The position numbers were made by a program, and so were the translations under genes. A stretch of DNA of 64,000 nucleotides from CBDFNC01 sp965249895 (GTDB lineage Bacteria > Pseudomonadota > Gammaproteobacteria > Enterobacterales > CBDFNC01): NCBI GenBank assembly GCA_965249895.1, contig CBDFNC010000004.1:682001-746000 (forward strand), read 5' to 3'. Each line of letters starts with the position of its first letter. Within the stretch, counting starts at the first letter, position 1. This document shows positions 63,730 through 64,000 of the stretch, piece after piece. The notes under the pieces are model-generated. The model searched no databases, was not told the origin of the DNA, and saw only the letters and a list, made by a program, of their open reading frames with translations.

Positions 63730-64000
63730 TTACAGCTGCGCTGTTAAGCGCTCATTATTTATCACGCTGACAATTTCATCTGAGTCTTTAAGAGAGCGGA
63801 TTTTGGCAAACAGCACCTCACCTTGCTGATACTCCTTTTTAAGATAACTCATCCATTGCTTGATCCGGTTTGGAAAATAAATGCCTTTATCCCCCCGACA
63901 TTCCATTTCCGCATAACGAGATAATAAACGGGTCACCTGTAACCAGGGCATTTTTTCCTGATCCTCCTTGAGAACATTGCCTATATTAGGCAGGTTTAAT
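63730..64000 (-). CDS. C-terminal part of a DusC-like tRNA-dihydrouridine synthase, 5' end outside window
   Basis: The open frame runs from the window edge to the stop at 63730 and shows about 90 residues, including PWLQVTRLLSRYAEMECRGD and PNRIKQWMSYLKKEY. This resembles the helical C-terminal domain of DusC, which reduces uridine in tRNA. No active-site residue is in the visible part, so identity is tentative. Confidence 0.55.
   Translation of the reverse strand, partial: LNLPNIGNVLKEDQEKMPWLQVTRLLSRYAEMECRGDKGIYFPNRIKQWMSYLKKEYQQGEVLFAKIRSLKDSDEIVSVINNERLTAQL

Overview
This window looks like a chromosomal segment of a marine, chitin-using gammaproteobacterium of the Alteromonadales. The evidence is a full (GlcNAc)2 catabolic locus with a ChiS-type sensor, a MotY protein of the sodium-driven polar flagellum, an Rnf complex, Nap nitrate respiration under NarQ/NarP, and close protein similarity to Vibrio, Shewanella and E. 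coli housekeeping genes. The genus is an inference; no rRNA or tRNA gene was seen.

Layout. 1-4577: the tail of rnfC (a long tandem-repeat extension), rnfD, rnfG, rnfE, nth, gloA. 5307-12937: a twin-CDGSH Fe-S protein, motY, rnt, a decayed Na+/H+ antiporter pseudogene, grxD and sodB around a shared regulatory gap holding a Fur-like and an FNR-like box, a two-domain acyltransferase resembling OlsF, an Rdx protein and folE. 13000-25239: a molybdenum and nitrate island: moeA on +; moaA then napFDABC-mobA-moaBCDE on -; narQ-narP on +. It supplies molybdopterin, the periplasmic nitrate reductase, and the nitrate sensor that probably controls it. A candidate Moco riboswitch precedes moaA, and candidate NarP and FNR sites precede napF.

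25450-28234: a LON-domain protein, a YvcK/CofD-family protein, a Nif3 family protein and a small membrane protein. 28444-49753: the chitobiose locus. Chitobiose phosphorylase and a phosphohexomutase lie on -, separated by acuI and a small M50 protease from chiS, and then a + strand run of (GlcNAc)2-binding protein, two permeases, two ATPases, a GH9 glucosaminidase-like enzyme, GlcNAc kinase and a GH20 hexosaminidase. CRP-like sites and a motif shared by both halves suggest co-regulation. 

50262-52219: an accessory patch with a DUF4242 protein, a truncated REP-type transposase and a periplasmic binding protein. 52700-64000: housekeeping genes hemH, adk, a diguanylate cyclase, htpG, a small coiled-coil gene, recR, ybaB, dnaX (with a probable -1 frameshift site for the gamma subunit), apt, ybaN and the 3' part of a dusC-like gene. 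Most of the window is conserved chromosome. The least explained parts are the repeat tail of rnfC, the shared motif in the chitobiose promoters, two unlisted small coiled-coil genes, and several large inverted repeats.
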